Source: Alphaproteobacteria bacterium (GTDB lineage Bacteria; Pseudomonadota; Alphaproteobacteria; RF32; CAG-239). Taken from it: a stretch of 5,409 nt of DNA. The notes under the pieces are model-generated. The model did no database searches, was not told the origin of the DNA, and saw only the letters and a list, made by a program, of their open reading frames with translations. The translations under genes were made by a program, and so were the position numbers. Positions 5,037 through 5,409 of this stretch are shown piece after piece (positions within the stretch are counted from its first letter, which is position 1; each line of letters begins with the position of its first letter). The stretch is from assembly GCA_017477035.1 (NCBI GenBank), contig JAFUXW010000014.1:1-5409 (forward strand). The letters are read 5' to 3'.

Positions 5037-5409
5037 TTATTGTTGAATTTCCCACAAGTGTTGGAATTGTCCGCCGGATTTCAATAAATCTTCGATTTTG
5101 CCTTGCTCGATGATTTTGCCCTTGTCCAAAACAATAATTCTATCCATCTCTTTTAATGTTGACAAGCGGTGTGCAATCGCAATAACCGTCTTGTCTTTCA
5201 TTAACTTTTTCATGGCTTTTTGAATGTAGTTTTCCGATTCACTATCGAGTGCCGAAGTTGCCTCATCCAACAGTAATATCGGCGAATTTTTTAAGATAGC
5301 GCGAGCTATTGCAACGCGTTGTCTCTGTCCGCCAGAAAGTTTCACTCCTTTTTCACCGACTTTTGTTTGATATCCTTTCGGCAATTCTTTGATGAAATCA
5401 TCGGCATAG
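5037..5409 (-). CDS. ABC exporter, C-terminal part of the ATP-binding domain (5' end outside the window)
   Basis: The open frame enters from the right edge and ends at TAA 5037-5039, giving 123 visible residues. They show the second half of an ABC ATPase in order. An 'ADDFIKELPKGYQTKVGEKG' approach precedes the signature LSGGQ at visible residues 24-28. Walker B 'ILLLDE' ends at D48-E49, the D-loop is 'SALD', and the switch histidine is in 'IAHRLST' (H80). The run 'IVLDKGKIIEQGKIEDLL' is typical of the exporter class. The spacing 'F(I/V)..LP.GY.T.VGE.G..LSGGQRQR' is characteristic of fused membrane-ATPase exporters such as MsbA, lipid flippases and peptide or toxin exporters. Walker A and the membrane helices lie outside. 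It heads the visible leftward run, 15 bases before the next gene. The cargo cannot be told from this piece. A TTG at 5384 is not the start, because the frame and homology continue upstream. Confidence 0.9.
   Translation of the reverse strand, partial: YADDFIKELPKGYQTKVGEKGVKLSGGQRQRVAIARAILKNSPILLLDEATSALDSESENYIQKAMKKLMKDKTVIAIAHRLSTLKEMDRIIVLDKGKIIEQGKIEDLLKSGGQFQHLWEIQQ

Noticed and set aside
5382..5384. TTG as start codon of the ABC protein
   Set aside because: The frame stays open to the window edge and the residues upstream continue the conserved exporter pattern, so the TTG is an internal leucine codon.

Overview
The window looks like an accessory or recently rearranged region of an AT-rich bacterial chromosome. 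Start sites carry ordinary GGAG/AAGGA-type ribosome sites and the standard stop codons are used. The ABC exporter domain at the right edge is of the bacterial MsbA/LapB-like kind. I suspect a low-GC Gram-negative, possibly one of the uncultured gut or host-associated Alphaproteobacteria. That placement is an impression from protein style, not something the sequence proves.

Layout, left to right. (1) Positions 1-133, minus strand: the first 44 residues of a protein resembling the SAM-like (core-binding) N-terminus of a tyrosine recombinase. (2) Positions 134-393: an AT-rich divergent intergenic region. It holds a good sigma70-type promoter for the rightward genes, an imperfect palindrome near the recombinase start, and a direct repeat. 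(3) Positions 394-2211, plus strand: two tandem, diverged copies of an aminoglycoside-phosphotransferase/choline-kinase-type small-molecule kinase. The first copy is broken by a -1 frameshift at a T6 run, and its C-terminal 61 codons continue in another frame up to the ribosome site of the second copy. (4) Positions 2189-5409, minus strand: a tightly packed run of four genes. In transcription order they are the ATPase end of an ABC exporter, a 167-residue unknown protein with a weak ADP-ribosyltransferase-like look, a 191-residue cysteine-rich unknown protein whose start overlaps the previous gene, and a 566-residue fusion of a GNAT-type acetyltransferase domain with a HExxH zinc-peptidase-like domain. 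The fusion gene converges on the second kinase gene and overlaps it by 23 bases.

How the genes might work together: the kinase pair forms one coupled rightward unit. The leftward unit places an exporter next to three non-housekeeping proteins, two of them with enzyme-like motifs. The fusion protein (acetyltransferase plus metallopeptidase) and the possible ADP-ribosyltransferase-like protein are the best candidates for something undescribed. The frameshift with a textbook slippery heptamer in the first kinase is the clearest concrete oddity. No tRNA, rRNA, CRISPR array or insertion sequence was seen.
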